A stretch of DNA of 19,120 nucleotides from Zygnema cylindricum. Its lineage: Eukaryota; Streptophyta; Zygnematophyceae; Zygnematales; Zygnemataceae. The notes below the pieces were generated by a model. It had not been told where the DNA came from. It saw nothing but the letters and a program-made list of their open reading frames with translations, and ran no database searches. The stretch spans positions 1-19,120 of the forward strand of contig JBBHKE010003478.1 in assembly GCA_037447655.1 (NCBI GenBank), read 5' to 3'. Made by a program: the position numbers and the translations under genes. Positions 1 through 9,089 of the stretch are shown one piece after another; within the stretch, counting starts at the first letter, position 1; every line of letters starts with the position of its first letter.

Positions 1-312
1 ACAGGCGGGAATCAAATCCAACGAAATCCACCAAAAAAATTCTTTCTTGAAGAATGTGTCGTGACGCCTCCTCCACGATCCGCTCACATCCGGAATTTAT
101 GGCGCCACAACGAAATGCGAACGACAAAACAGTAACGAAAAATAAAAAACACGAAAGTACAAATTGTACATTCACCGAATTTAATTTTGAGGCTGGATGT
201 ACGATACAATTTCAGATATTGTGCTTTTGGAATCTTTGACAACTCGTTGTTAAAACATGGACCTAAGTGCGTCCAATCGAAAGAAAGCACGTACGCGATA
301 GATTCCATTGGT

Positions 313-397
313 GACAAGACTTGATGGAAAATTGAACAAAGAATTACTGCCTGTAAATGTTTCTGTACGATTATTGTCGGCGCCTGATGGAGGGTTA
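313..397. repeat. Dispersed direct repeat, copy 1
   Basis: This segment aligns by eye with 813-890. Shared words in the same order include 'GAC..GA.GGAAA', 'GCC.GTAAATGT.TC.GT' and 'CCTGATGGAG..TTA'. Copy 1 carries a few extra bases before CCTGATGGAG. The copies are about 500 bp apart in the same orientation. Neither is coding. They could be the diverged ends of an old insertion or two units of a low-copy repeat. Confidence 0.45.
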
Positions 398-597
398 CCC
401 TAAAGGAGGGTTATTAGTCGAAAACAATGTAATGTTTGTGTACTCAAGTATAAGGGAATGTACGAAAATGTACCCTAAATAACATAAAAGAAACAGCCGT
501 AAAAAGTACAAAAAAATATGGACAGTGTACGTAGATGTACGTAAAATGTAAGGCAACTGTACTAGAATATACGGGATGTACAAAAATGTACCCTAAA
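365..597. repeat. GTAC-dense array with an internal direct repeat
   Basis: Ten GTAC tetranucleotides lie between 365 and 591, where about one is expected by chance. The array contains an imperfect ~30-bp direct repeat (449-479 and 567-597). Each unit has GGG, GTAC, a short A-rich spacer, then GTACCCTAAA, and could fold as a small GGG/CCC-closed hairpin. A third TACCCTAAA lies at 396-404. GTAC is the core site of SBP/SPL-type factors and of copper-response elements in green plants, but nothing here ties the array to a gene. Confidence 0.5.
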
Positions 598-812
598 AAC
601 CGTTAGTTTGAAGTCACATTCGGTCAACGCATTGTATAAACTTTTGAATTTTGTTCCGTGCGCATATTCGTTATTTTTTGGGCGTTTCATGTTGGCGTTG
701 TATGCGCATGAGACATCTATGTTAGAAACTCTTGTATGACTGTCATATGTGCAGTATTGTAGTCTACGTGGCAATATTATTGGATAAACACGTATGATAG
801 GCCTCGTTTACT

Positions 813-890
813 AACACGACCAGACGGAAACCTAACATGAAGACTTTTGCCGGTAAATGTCTCCGTTGACAACTCCTGATGGAGATTTAG
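813..890. repeat. Dispersed direct repeat, copy 2
   Basis: Partner of the repeat at 313-397, in direct orientation. The best-kept parts are GCCGGTAAATGTCTCCGT and CCTGATGGAG. The GTAC array (365-591) begins inside copy 1 and runs into the interval between the copies. Confidence 0.45.
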
Positions 891-1867
891 TAATTTCGGT
901 TAAACCGTTTTTTTTTCCCATTGCATTAGGTAACGTAGTGTTAATAAAAAAAAAAATCATGCCCGGTTTTTCACGGCTACCCCAATAATGAACTTGTAGA
1001 ACTTATAGAACTTCTTTCGTCCGTATAGAACTTTCGGGAACCGAATATCGCTTCTGGGTCTTTTCTCACTTGTAATATTCAACACATATAGCGTGTTGTT
1101 AGTCAAACAAAAGGGTTTTCAAGTATCTTCTTCACGTACCAAAACTATTATGTTTTTTTTTTCTTTTTATGCACACTAATTGCGTTTGCCAGCCTCGAAT
1201 CCCATACTTTCGTTTTTCGGTCTTTTCTCCTTCTAATACATGACTGTATAGAACATTACTGTAGTTGCAGAATATTGCCGAATATCGCGTAGGCGTACTG
1301 AAAAAAAGAAGTATAAATAACAATTATCCTTACAAAAAAAATCAAGTTTTTGTCCTAGCATTTAATATGTTTTGGGCTGACTCCCTTGTTTCGTTTGCAA
1401 GTCATTTGGTAGTCAAAAGAAAGTGTAAATAAAGACCGTTTTTACTGTAGGCGATATACCACGTGTCATGCACTATTCGCCAATAAGACAAATCAGAGGT
1501 CGCAAAAATAAAAATTTTAGATAACAAAAACCGACCGTTTATTTTTTCTCAAAATCTGAGTACCGAACGCTTGACCTAGTTATGTCACGCACCAAAATTG
1601 TATCCCGTTACCCGAAACGCGTTTACAAAAAGAAAATTTAACTGAAACTCGATTTCTCGCAAGTACCCGTGTCTGCCCGTACCCGAATAAGTACAAAATT
1701 AGTGGTACATCTCCCTTATGACTTCGACGATACTCAGAGTAAAAAGTATAATAATGTTGGATAGTATTGACAACACAAAACCTTCAATTTTTTTCGTTTT
1801 TGCTTATCTGACCATTACCGTTTTTTTTTTCGTGAATCACCCGCACGAATCTGTCCGACCCCCCAAA

Positions 1868-1924
1868 TTTTTAGGGTTTTTAGGGTTTTTTAGGTTTTTT
1901 TAGGGTTTTTAGGGTTTTTTAGGG
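1868..1924 (+). repeat. Interstitial telomere-like tract, T-expanded TTTAGGG type
   Basis: Six tandem units run head to tail on this strand: five to seven T residues followed by AGGG (AGG in the third unit). Unit lengths are 9, 9, 9, 11, 9 and 10 bp. The canonical plant telomere unit is TTTAGGG; longer T runs are known, for example TTTTTTAGGG in Cestrum. The tract is short, degenerate and internal, so it is an interstitial telomere-like sequence rather than a chromosome end. Confidence 0.75.
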
Positions 1925-2746
1925 TTCTTTCCGTTCCGGATCCGACACGGGCAATCCGTTATGGTTTCGCTTAACCATTTGTGACCTCTAAGAAAAATCC
2001 ACCAGTTTTGGTGGACACCATTTTCGATTTTACTTTCGAGTTTTATTGACAAAGAATTGGTTAAAACAGTCGCCAAATCGTAGCAAAGACAAAAGAATCG
2101 GAGAAACCGCTACACCGTGCAAATCATATATTAGGAATCAATGTGAATCACAGTTTGAGTTATGCTGCGCTGCTTAGTTTCAGTTGCAGTTTTGTCTAAT
2201 TTGTTTTGTGTTGTTTTATACGGTCATATAAGTATTTTGGTGCGTACGACCTCGTAGGTGTACGGTCTAGTACTCGCCTACTTCTTTTTCAAGCGCGTCC
2301 ATTTCAGCGCCTGTCACTAAACCGTGAATCGTTTTAGTGTCAAAGTTTAATTAATGTTGAGAAAAAAATATCATTATTAATGCTAATTAGGAATTTGAAT
2401 TTAAAAAAAAAAAAAGTGTATTCTAATTTTGGCGTTAATATTAAGTTGGGAGTTGCAAAAAAAAGAGTAATTTTCGTACAATTTTATACATTACTATATG
2501 TATTCATACAAAATATTAGAAATCGTACGCTGTCGCGAAATTTAAATATCTGTACATGTGAGACTAATTTACGGTAGTTATGAGACCAAATCGAGTCCCG
2601 ATTTTTGAGCACACGTGCCCGTCTGATTTAATTCATTTTTAAAGTTGAAAAGGTACATTTATGTTTCGTCTGACATCGACCGTACACCATACTATTTAGA
2701 TCTTATAGAACGTTCTTTACGCTATTTTGTACTATACCCTAATTAC

Positions 2747-3695
2747 TGTAAAGGAAGACCTCCATTTGCCCACAAAATGTCCAACGTATACGAAGCCTCT
2801 AAGATAATATTTCCTCGTTTGACTTTCCCACTGAATAAGTGCCACCTTTGCTCACAAATATTTTGACCACCTTCACCCTTGTGAAGGCCCAACTCTCTTG
2901 AGTCGAACGCAATAAGAATAACTCAATTTGCTCCCTTGAGCATTAAGTTATGGCTTGCCAAATATGGCTTATAAATACAAAAGGTCTCTCAGAGAGAGAT
3001 GCCTTTAAAAGTCTAAGTCCTAAATCTCTCTCAAAACCCCTACTACCACTGTACTAACCAATCACAAGACTTTAAGGTAGAAAAAGGTACAGGTGCCGTT
3101 GTACTTCGTGTACGACCATCGTATGGCATGGCCGTCCCATTGTCGCTTGTCAGTTCTTGAGCCATATTTGCTCTTCCCGTAATGTCCGCTGTTCATTCAT
3201 GACGTGCCACGTGTCATCCGCCGACATTAACTCATAAACCGCCAAATGTCCACGCCGGTGTGTCGGCTCCACCGTGAGCCGTCTGATTTGAAACCGACAT
3301 TTGATTTCATCCGTTGAAAATGAAATGTCATTTCATGCGGTCCAGTATTTAGTGCGGTTCAATTTCATGTTTGTTTCGTTTGTCATCGCATATACGCCTA
3401 TATACATATAACGCCTTAATAGTAAATTGTTTCATCGAGAGTTAAAGGATAAAGAGCACGTCTACGCCCTATGGCTAACATCCTTCAGTACCTAGGACAG
3501 AATCCCTTCGGTGCCTAAGTTTTGCTAGCCTCTCCTGCTACCTTTATCTGCCTTCTTGTATGACTTCTTAATGTAACCATAAGCAGCCATGGCTGTTTTT
3601 TTGAGTCCTCAGTGACTACGACAAGTATGAGGACTTTAAGAACTTTCATAGACAGAGTGACAAAAGACATAAAATAGAAAATACCTTTTTCAACA
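2747..3695 (-). repeat. 3' LTR of element A
   Basis: About 949 bp, read on the minus strand from TGTTGAAAAAGG (3695 downward) to a terminus aligning with the LTR of E at 2747. It carries the shared 5' block with AGCCATGGCT at 3585-3594. It also has a G-box-like CCACGTGTC at 3207-3215, a TATA-like TATTTATA near 2970-2978 (minus), and a 7-bp hairpin CCTTCAC/GTGAAGG at 2870-2887 in the presumed RNA leader. It belongs to the A/C/E LTR subfamily. Termini were set by alignment to the other LTRs and by the adjacent polypurine tract. Confidence 0.8.
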
Positions 3696-3709
3696 CTCCC
3701 CTTATTTTC
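3696..3709 (-). promoter_or_regulatory. Polypurine tract of element A
   Basis: On the minus strand GAAAATAAGGGGAG directly precedes the LTR start TGTTGAAA. This is the usual position of the plus-strand DNA primer in reverse transcription. The same tract precedes the LTR of E. Confidence 0.8.
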
Positions 3710-3732
3710 TAATCTATCTTTTGCTTCAGTCC

Positions 3733-4386
3733 TCACTTCTCCCTACAAAATACCAATTTGGGAGAAGACACAGGTTTGGTCATCATACTTGCTACCATTT
3801 CCCCATCCGGTTTATATTCCAAACTTATAATTTTATTCCCAACTTTCTCTCTAACAAAGCTCAATCTGATATCCATGTGTTTGGCTTTGAAGTGATGTTT
3901 TGGATTTGGTGCTATTGCAATTGCAACTTCATTATCACAAAATATTTTTTTCACTCCACTCTTCATATAACCAAGTTCTTGATGCAATGTTTTTACCCAC
4001 ATCAATTCTTTCAAAGTGGAATAAGAGGCCATATACTCATCATTCCTGGTGGATTGAGCAATTACCTTTTGTTGCTTACTACTCCAAAAGCAAGCCCCAT
4101 TCTCATCATACAAGACATACCTAGATGTACACCTCGTCATCGGAGCATCCCCATAATTGGCATCACTCCAAGTGGTGATGTCAGTATTTTATCCCCCTAA
4201 ATGCAACCACAAATCTCTCGTTCCTATTAAGTACCGCATGACTCTCTTGGCCGCTTCATAATCTTTCTTCCTAGGATCATTGAGACTCCTAATTAATATT
4301 CTTACGGTTGTAGCTATATCAGGACGTGTACAATTCATAAAAGAGATTAAACTTCCGACAACGTGTCTGTACGCAATATTTTGCAT
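3733..4386 (-). pseudogene. Element A pol: RT C-terminus and RNase H
   Basis: The frame runs about 218 codons with a single TAA at 4189-4191. The first part (4386-4189) matches the end of copia RT, with the CTRPDIA motif and the EAAKRVMRYLIGTRDLWLHLGG-type ending. The second part is RNase H: SDANYGD gives the first acidic residue, DEYMAS the glutamate and FCDNE the next aspartate. It ends in the KHMDIRLSFVREKVGNK region and a FCREK tail. RNase H removes the RNA strand of the RNA:DNA hybrid during reverse transcription in the particle. Position 2 of the glutamate motif differs from D and E (RNDEY instead of MEAEY). The open state over 650 bp contrasts with the neighbouring B copy. Polymerase residues YVDD are absent because the 5' part is cut off at B. 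Confidence 0.88.
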
Positions 4387-4394
4387 AAACTATC

Positions 4395-5402
4395 TGCAAT
4401 TCTGTGTCCTCCATTGGACTACAGAATTCAGGAAGCCTCTAGATAGATTTTAACTAACCCACTTCAAGCCACAACCACTGCTGCCCAAGAAGGCAATTTG
4501 ATAGTTTGAGTGCACCTCTGTGCTGTATGGACTCCATTTAGTCTATAGAAAAAAGAATCATTGAAAACGGCCAACCAGCCGATAAGTTATGAGCCGCCAA
4601 AAATGCTAATATTATACAAAAGCTCTCTTAAAGAGAGGTGACTACCTACTAGATTTTCCTAAGTCCTTAACCCCTCTCACAACTCCTATCTACTGGAGTA
4701 GGATCTAATCACATAATTGTAAAGTACAGAAAGGTACTACGGCAGATGTCTTTTCTATACGGCCTTTGTACCACAAGGCCACCGACAGTACGCGTGTCAC
4801 TCTTCCACTCGTCCGTATGTTCCTCGGAATTCCTGCGACCAAATGTTATCCTTCCATGTGGCGCCTGGTCATGCCACGTCTATAAATGCCAAAGTGACCA
4901 TTTCGCGATCTCGGGAGTGATGTATGCCGTCGGATTAAATCTGACATTAAATGTCAGTTGTCGAAACAAATGTCCGATTCATTTGTTTTGTGCAAAATGA
5001 CGTCTGCTTTGAAACTTTAACTACTTCTATGTTCCTTTGTTCACATTTATGTTAATCGGTTACAATACCAAGTACAAGTTTAATTACGTTTCAAACCTTA
5101 TGTATCTTAACGGACTTCTACGACAAACTAGCTAGAGCTAACGGCTACGCCGTACTCTACCGGTCGAAGGTTCGAGTCTTGCTGGACTTAACCTTTTGTT
5201 GAGAGTGACACAAGTCATTCTTTAGTCTTACCTACTGAACTAAGGCAGCCATGGCTCAACCACTCTCTCTATCCTTCAATGACAACAACAAGTATGGTGG
5301 CTAGAGAGAGGAGGTGGAGGTCGGCTGTCCGCCATTTTTTTTTTTCTTTTTATACAAATATATTTAAACATAGAAAATATTCTAGAAATCTACACTTCAA
5401 CC
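4395..5402 (-). repeat. 3' LTR of element B
   Basis: About 1 kb and closely similar along its length to the LTRs of D. The left end TGCAATTCTG matches TGCAATTTCG of D, and the right end is a worn ...CTTCAAC. It contains AGCCATGGCT at 5247-5256 and a tRNA B-box-like GGTTCGAGTC at 5169-5178. A TATA-like TTTGTATAATATT lies near 4610-4620 (minus), and a GCAC/GTGC hairpin at 4512-4523. The adjacent polypurine tract is not recognisable any more. Confidence 0.8.
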
Positions 5403-6236
5403 CCCTATTAGAGCGAATTTTAACTCGCTTTTAGTCCATTTTTTCTCAAATATTTTATTTGGAGAGGGATCGGCTGTCATTATATCAGCCACCATTTACT
5501 CATCGATCATAAACATGATTCACAATCTCATTCCCCCTCACAAAAAACAATCTTATGTCTATACGCTACCGAATGATAGCTGGATTAGCCGCAAATTGAA
5601 TGGCGTTGATATCACAAACACTTCTCTCAGACACCAACTCATGAACCTTCTCGATCAAAGCTTCACCACATTAACTCTTTGACGCTCAATAAAGCCATCT
5701 ACCTAGCCTCCACAATGGATTGAGTAACCACCTTTGTTTTTATGTACCACAAAGCCCATCTAACATACAAAACATACCTGTAAATATAACGCCCTATGAG
5801 ACCATTAGTGGCATCACCAACTAGTGATGTCAATGTTCTCCCCTCCTAGATGCAACTAAAGATCATTAGTTCTTATCAGATATCTCATCACCCTCTTATC
5901 TGCCTCCCAATCTCTCTTTCTAGGATCATTAAGTCTCTTGAGGACTCCAACTGCTGCCTCTTAGCTGCCTCCCAATCTCTCTTTCTAGGATCATTAAGAC
6001 TCTTGAGGACTCCAACTGCTGGAGCTATGTTCGGCTTAGTAAAGTTCATGATATTAGTCAAACTTTTTAAGACATATCTGTACGGAACTGACTTTTTAAA
6101 CAGTCTCTCTTCCGGATTCATTTTCTCATCGAGGATGATTACACCTCTTTCTACACTTCTATCACTTACTTTCTTCAAGTCCTGTGGAGCCTATGGCTGT
6201 GATGCTTCATGCAAGAAGACTAATATATAAAATTGG
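5403..6236 (-). pseudogene. Element B pol: degraded RNase H and RT C-terminus
   Basis: Nucleotide similarity to D and E continues past the LTR, but the frame is broken many times. RNase H is recognisable only in fragments, such as a VTQSIVEAR-stop stretch matching the glutamate motif and a MVADIM fragment matching the C-terminal part. The RT end (6178-5888) is clearer: a LDEKMNPEERLFKKSVPYRYV stretch, then NFTKPNIAPAVGVL, matching the TRPDIA region. A 65-bp tandem duplication near its C-terminal end shifts the frame. Homology upstream fades at about 6205-6236 with an in-frame stop. This is the most decayed pol copy in the window and cannot encode an enzyme. Confidence 0.75.
5892..6021. repeat. 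65-bp tandem duplication inside element B RT
   Basis: Two adjacent units, about 5892-5956 and 5957-6021, share TGCCTCCCAATCTCTCTTTC and GAGGACTCCAACTGCTG. They differ at only a few bases. The unit length is not a multiple of three, so the duplication changes the reading frame. Near-identity of the units inside otherwise very worn sequence shows it arose late, after inactivation. Confidence 0.85.
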
Positions 6237-7640
6237 TGACAAATAACACTCCGCGTGGAGAATTTCATATGTCGAAATAAAATGATAATCTTGACAACAT
6301 TAGTGTGGACACATAGATGATAAAAACAAAAAAAAGACAGAAAAGTTACCAACCCCGTCCCAATGTTGGGACCGTCATGTTCACTCGTGAATCAATTTAA
6401 CTGCGAGCTTTAATATCATCAAGCTTGGTGGGCTATGCTAACAACTTTAAACAAAAGAAAGTCAACCATAACCTCAATCCTGGGAATTAACAAATCAAAT
6501 CAAAATGGAAATAATTTAGACTGCCATAACATTTATGACAGTGATCTCTGCAGACTTAACAATATTGCCTCCTACCCTACTCAAACAGAAGCCATTCACC
6601 ACAATACATGAACATATTCCAAAGAATTAAGAAAAAAAATAAGTAACATTCAAGCGTCTCGAAGGCTAACTTAATAAGGGTTTTGACCCACCCAGAGGAG
6701 CAAACTAAGGCTACGGAAAAACTCCCGTGATCAGACTCCAAAGGTCCCGAAACCCCACGGATCCCTCCCAATAAGGGATCCGTCCAACTCCCTTCTTTAG
6801 AATCCCAAGGACTATTCCAATCAGAAAGCCCCAAGTATTCTTGTTGCCAAACAAGACACAAATTGACTAACTGGAAGGCAACTCCAACATGATCCAAAGA
6901 TGGCAAAAGGGAGGCTGGCAAAATAGCTCTTTTCTGGTAAGTTAAGGTTTTGGAAGGCGACAGAACTGAGAGACTGAGAGACAGTTCTGAGCCTTCATTT
7001 TCTAAGACAATATTGAATTCCAACAACCTATAGTACTTAAAAATAATACTTAGCATCAAAATCTGACACTACGGGACTCATTCTATGTTTATTTTTCCGA
7101 AAACGTCAGAAATTCTGACTTATGAAAAGTCGGTTGGACAGCCTGTACTAATTTCCAACCGGCAAAAGCAATCATTACTTCAAAAAGTCAATAATTAACC
7201 TAGATTATGCAGTTTACAGAAACTTCCATATATCTAATAATTAATATCCGATCAATCCAAATATACATTCATTAGAAAGGTATTAAAAATATCTATCTAT
7301 CAATATAAAATACAGCATGTTTAACCAAGCCGTTGAAAAGATATTGAACGTCAAAGTTTCTACAATCTGCACCAAAACACTACTTTGACCTCATATATCT
7401 TGTAGCCTAATTATCCAAATTAAGTGAAATAAAGTTCTATTAGCTATGCTATATATAATTTAATAGGGCGTTCGATTATAGAATAAAAAAATAATCTTTG
7501 TGATCATAATCGTCTCTCAAAAATGGCTTTTGGTGCCTTGCCGCCTCAATATTGACTAACTCCAAAATTCGTCCGAAACCACATCCAATGAAGTAGTAAT
7601 AGGGTCGAAAATCCTCCATAGGCAATAAATATAATCGCGC
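6237..7640. other. Unexplained 1.4-kb segment splitting element B
   Basis: No similarity to the copia copies was seen here, and both sides are RT sequence of the same orientation. The longest frame is 160 codons on the minus strand (7059-6577), with no recognised domain and a composition that does not look clearly coding. A perfect 10-bp hairpin lies at 6757-6783. At 7466-7475 a GGGCGTTCGA stretch, followed by AT-rich sequence, resembles some plant MITE ends, but no inverted partner was found. The segment is best seen as an insertion of unknown type or captured host DNA. Confidence 0.5.
6757..6783. other. Perfect 10-bp inverted repeat (hairpin)
   Basis: ACGGATCCCT and its exact complement AGGGATCCGT are separated by seven bases. 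It sits in the middle of the unexplained segment in B. No T run or helitron-type CTRR end follows at the usual distance, so its role is unknown. Confidence 0.7.
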
Positions 7641-7730
7641 ATGACAGTCCATGTGAGTGGTATAGCTGTTTGCCTTATCCACCTGGAATTTTTCCAACAT
7701 ATTTTGAATGGCCTCCTTCTGAGTTAATCT
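7641..7730 (-). pseudogene. Element B pol: RT fragment upstream of the insert
   Basis: Read on the minus strand from 7730, the frame gives RLTQKEAIQNMLEKFQVDKA and then NSYTTHMD. This aligns residue by residue with the RT of D (LTQKEAIGNMLEKFQMEKAN). It is the part of copia RT just before the linker that carries on at 6178 in the other B fragment. The fragment is cut by the LTR of C on one side and by the unexplained segment on the other. Similarity to copia stops after about CHARL. The following residues down to 7476 stay open but match nothing I recognise. Confidence 0.75.
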
Positions 7731-8790
7731 TATAGAAATTAATTGTTATTTTAGTATTTTCTAGGTCTAAAATGAAATGCACAAAAGAAGCCGAGGCGGT
7801 GTGCGTCTAACTCCTATATTTAGCTTTCACACTTGTCGCAATCACTGAAGGTTGAAGAGGGAGCTAGAGCCATGGCTGCATGTGGTATCTAGAGAGAGAC
7901 ATGCAGTTGTTTTTTAGTAGGTTTACTAAAAGGATACTTGACGGACCTAGGATTTTATCCTGGTACCTGGCGTCCGTCAAGTCAGCCGGTAGCGGTTAGC
8001 TTTATCTTACAAGCCTAAGACCAATGGTAAAGTATATGAGGTTTGAAAAATATTTAAATAATTAGACGTGAAATAATTCATTTAACGAAAACTATGTACG
8101 TCATGCATAGATACAATTATGTAAAGTATAGAGGTACGATTCCAAAACGGATACTGCACATTTTGTTTTTACAACGAAACTAATATCGCGCAAGTATGTA
8201 TGACGGCTACTATTGAAATCTGGTTTTGATCGGATGGCCGCATCAAAATGGCCGCGAAGGATGCCAAGATCGTGGAATAGGATTTTGGTAGTTTGCAGTC
8301 ACCGCAACATCGAGTGACACATGGCACAACCAGATTGGATTACGGCATCTCCGGGGATTACAAGAACAAATCCAAATATGACATGTGTCGACTTGTTTGC
8401 CATGTCGTACAATGGCCGTATACAAAGTAGACTTGCACTTGTACCTTTTTGTACGACATAGTATTATGATTGGTGTCGTACATCAATAGATAGAGTTTTA
8501 GAGGGAGATAGGACTTTGAAAACTTTGGTAGATAGGACCCTCGCTTCGAGAGAGCTTCTTTACAAAAGGTCAACTTTAACCCTCTATAACTTACTCCTCA
8601 CGAAAGCAAATTCAGAGATTCTTTTTGCTATCAACTCAGTGAGTCTTACTTTTACAAGGGAGAAGGTGATCAGATTTTTTTTCTGCCAGGGTGGCAGTTA
8701 TTCTTGCTTAAACACAAAAGGGTCAAGCTTATTTTAGGGGCTTCGTGTGAGTTGCCTACTCTGAGGACTTATAGAGGTCTCAAAGTAGCA
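7731..8790 (+). repeat. 5' LTR of element C
   Basis: About 1060 bp. It starts TATAGAAATTAAT, where the related copies have TGTTGAAATTAAT, so the terminal TG has decayed. It ends ...CTCAAAGTAGCA, just before the primer-binding site. It holds AGCCATGGCT at 7868-7877 and a perfect hairpin CTGCCA/TGGCAG at 8683-8697 in the leader part. No good TATA box is seen; the equivalent place reads CTTTACAAAAGG. It is inverted relative to all LTRs of A, B, D and E. Confidence 0.8.
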
Positions 8791-8791
8791 C

Positions 8792-8805
8792 GTTAAAGGC
8801 CCACC
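8792..8805 (+). promoter_or_regulatory. Putative primer-binding site, half-tRNA initiator Met type
   Basis: GTTAAAGGCCCACC follows the LTR end by one base. It matches 12 of 14 positions of GTTATGGGCCCACC, the complement of the plant initiator tRNA-Met anticodon stem-loop (recalled from known tRNA sequence). Drosophila copia is primed by an internal fragment of initiator tRNA-Met that pairs with this region rather than by the tRNA 3' end. No TGG-starting site complementary to a tRNA 3' end is present next to the LTR. Confidence 0.6.
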
Positions 8806-8849
8806 CTCTACGGTGCTATATCTATTGGAATTGGCGTCATATATAGGGA

Positions 8850-9010
8850 AAGTATGATGATATTATCTCTATGTGAGAAAATGTTTTGGGGAATAGTGAG
8901 TGGACGGGTGAGACATCCATCTAGTCTTGGGATCCCTCTAGGTTTTAGAGGAAGCAGATTCACCACAGATGCAGATCCATGTGCAACAGAGTAGACAAAG
9001 GAAAGAAAGG
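8850..9010 (+). pseudogene. Element C gag, N-terminal remnant
   Basis: The stretch aligns with the gag start of D (minus strand, about 15290-15120). Shared features are a GATGAT cluster, the CT.TGTG..AAAATG run and the AGTGGAC..GTGA.AC.TCCA run. An ATG at about 8853 lies at the equivalent of the ATG cluster of D. The frame closes almost at once. After about 9010 the match to gag is lost and protease sequence follows at about 9090, so the main gag domain and the zinc knuckle are deleted. Gag would form the retrotransposon particle; this remnant cannot. Confidence 0.6.
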
Positions 9011-9089
9011 TGGTGGACAAAGGAAAGGAGAAGGAGACGGTTACACCAATAGCAACCGTTTCTGCATTTGTGTCACCTATTTTGAGGAA

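Larger units (their letters stand above)
1..2746. other. AT-rich non-coding flank, target DNA of element A
   Basis: No open frame here exceeds about 75 codons and none resembles a known protein. The stretch is rich in A and T runs and holds three repeat features listed separately: a dispersed ~80-bp direct repeat, a GTAC-dense array and a telomere-like tract. A minor local repeat of 'tagaactt' occurs three times near 996-1034. No RNA gene, promoter or retrotransposon domain was recognised. It ends where the 3' LTR of element A begins, so it is older than or contemporary with that insertion. Confidence 0.6.
2747..4394 (-). mobile_element. Element A: Ty1/copia retrotransposon, 3' part
   Basis: On the minus strand the order is RT end, RNase H, polypurine tract, LTR, which is the 3' end of a copia element. 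The coding part stops inside RT at about 4394, exactly where the LTR of element B begins, so B most simply interrupted A. The 5' portion of A is not in the window. A keeps the most open reading frame of all copies here, with one stop in about 218 codons. The 5-bp target flank on the left is 'attac' (2742-2746). Confidence 0.85.
4395..7730 (-). mobile_element. Element B: decayed Ty1/copia, 3' part
   Basis: A 3' LTR (4395-5402) is followed by RNase H and RT remnants on the minus strand. RT appears as two pieces, 5888-6236 and about 7641-7730, separated by an unexplained 1.4-kb segment. The second piece ends abruptly at 7730 where the LTR of element C begins, in opposite orientation. The pieces meet at nearly the same RT codons and may overlap by up to about 30 bp. 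They could therefore be one split element, which I favour, or two different copies brought together. Confidence 0.65.

Noticed and set aside
1-2746. CRISPR array, bacterial operon or phage content
   Set aside because: No regular spacer-repeat structure, no ribosome-binding sites and no bacterial genes; the context is eukaryotic.
2645-2866. 73-codon plus-strand frame
   Set aside because: It runs across the boundary into the LTR of A and has no known similarity.
3721-4200. 159-codon plus-strand open frame
   Set aside because: It lies opposite the clear RNase H/RT frame of A; its openness reflects codon use on the other strand.
4746-5000. 84-codon plus-strand frame in the LTR of B, with similar frames at 15449-15682 and around 10497-10610
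   Set aside because: The shared protein words (QSDHFAIS, VGLNLTLN) follow from the nucleotide similarity of the LTRs. The frame is antisense to the element, starts differ, and the A/C/E LTRs do not keep it.
5403-5420. Polypurine tract of element B
   Set aside because: The place next to the LTR is too worn (TAGGGGG only) to call with confidence.
6757-6800. Helitron 3' end (hairpin followed by CTRR)
   Set aside because: The hairpin is good, but no CTRR follows at the usual ~10 bp on either strand; the nearest CTGA on the minus strand is over 20 bases away.
6577-7059. 160-codon minus-strand open frame
   Set aside because: No domain recognised, hydrophobic low-complexity ends and no supporting neighbour. 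Kept only as part of the unexplained segment rather than called a gene.
7466-7530. GGGCGTTCGA plus AT-rich sequence resembling a MITE end
   Set aside because: No inverted partner or target duplication could be found nearby.
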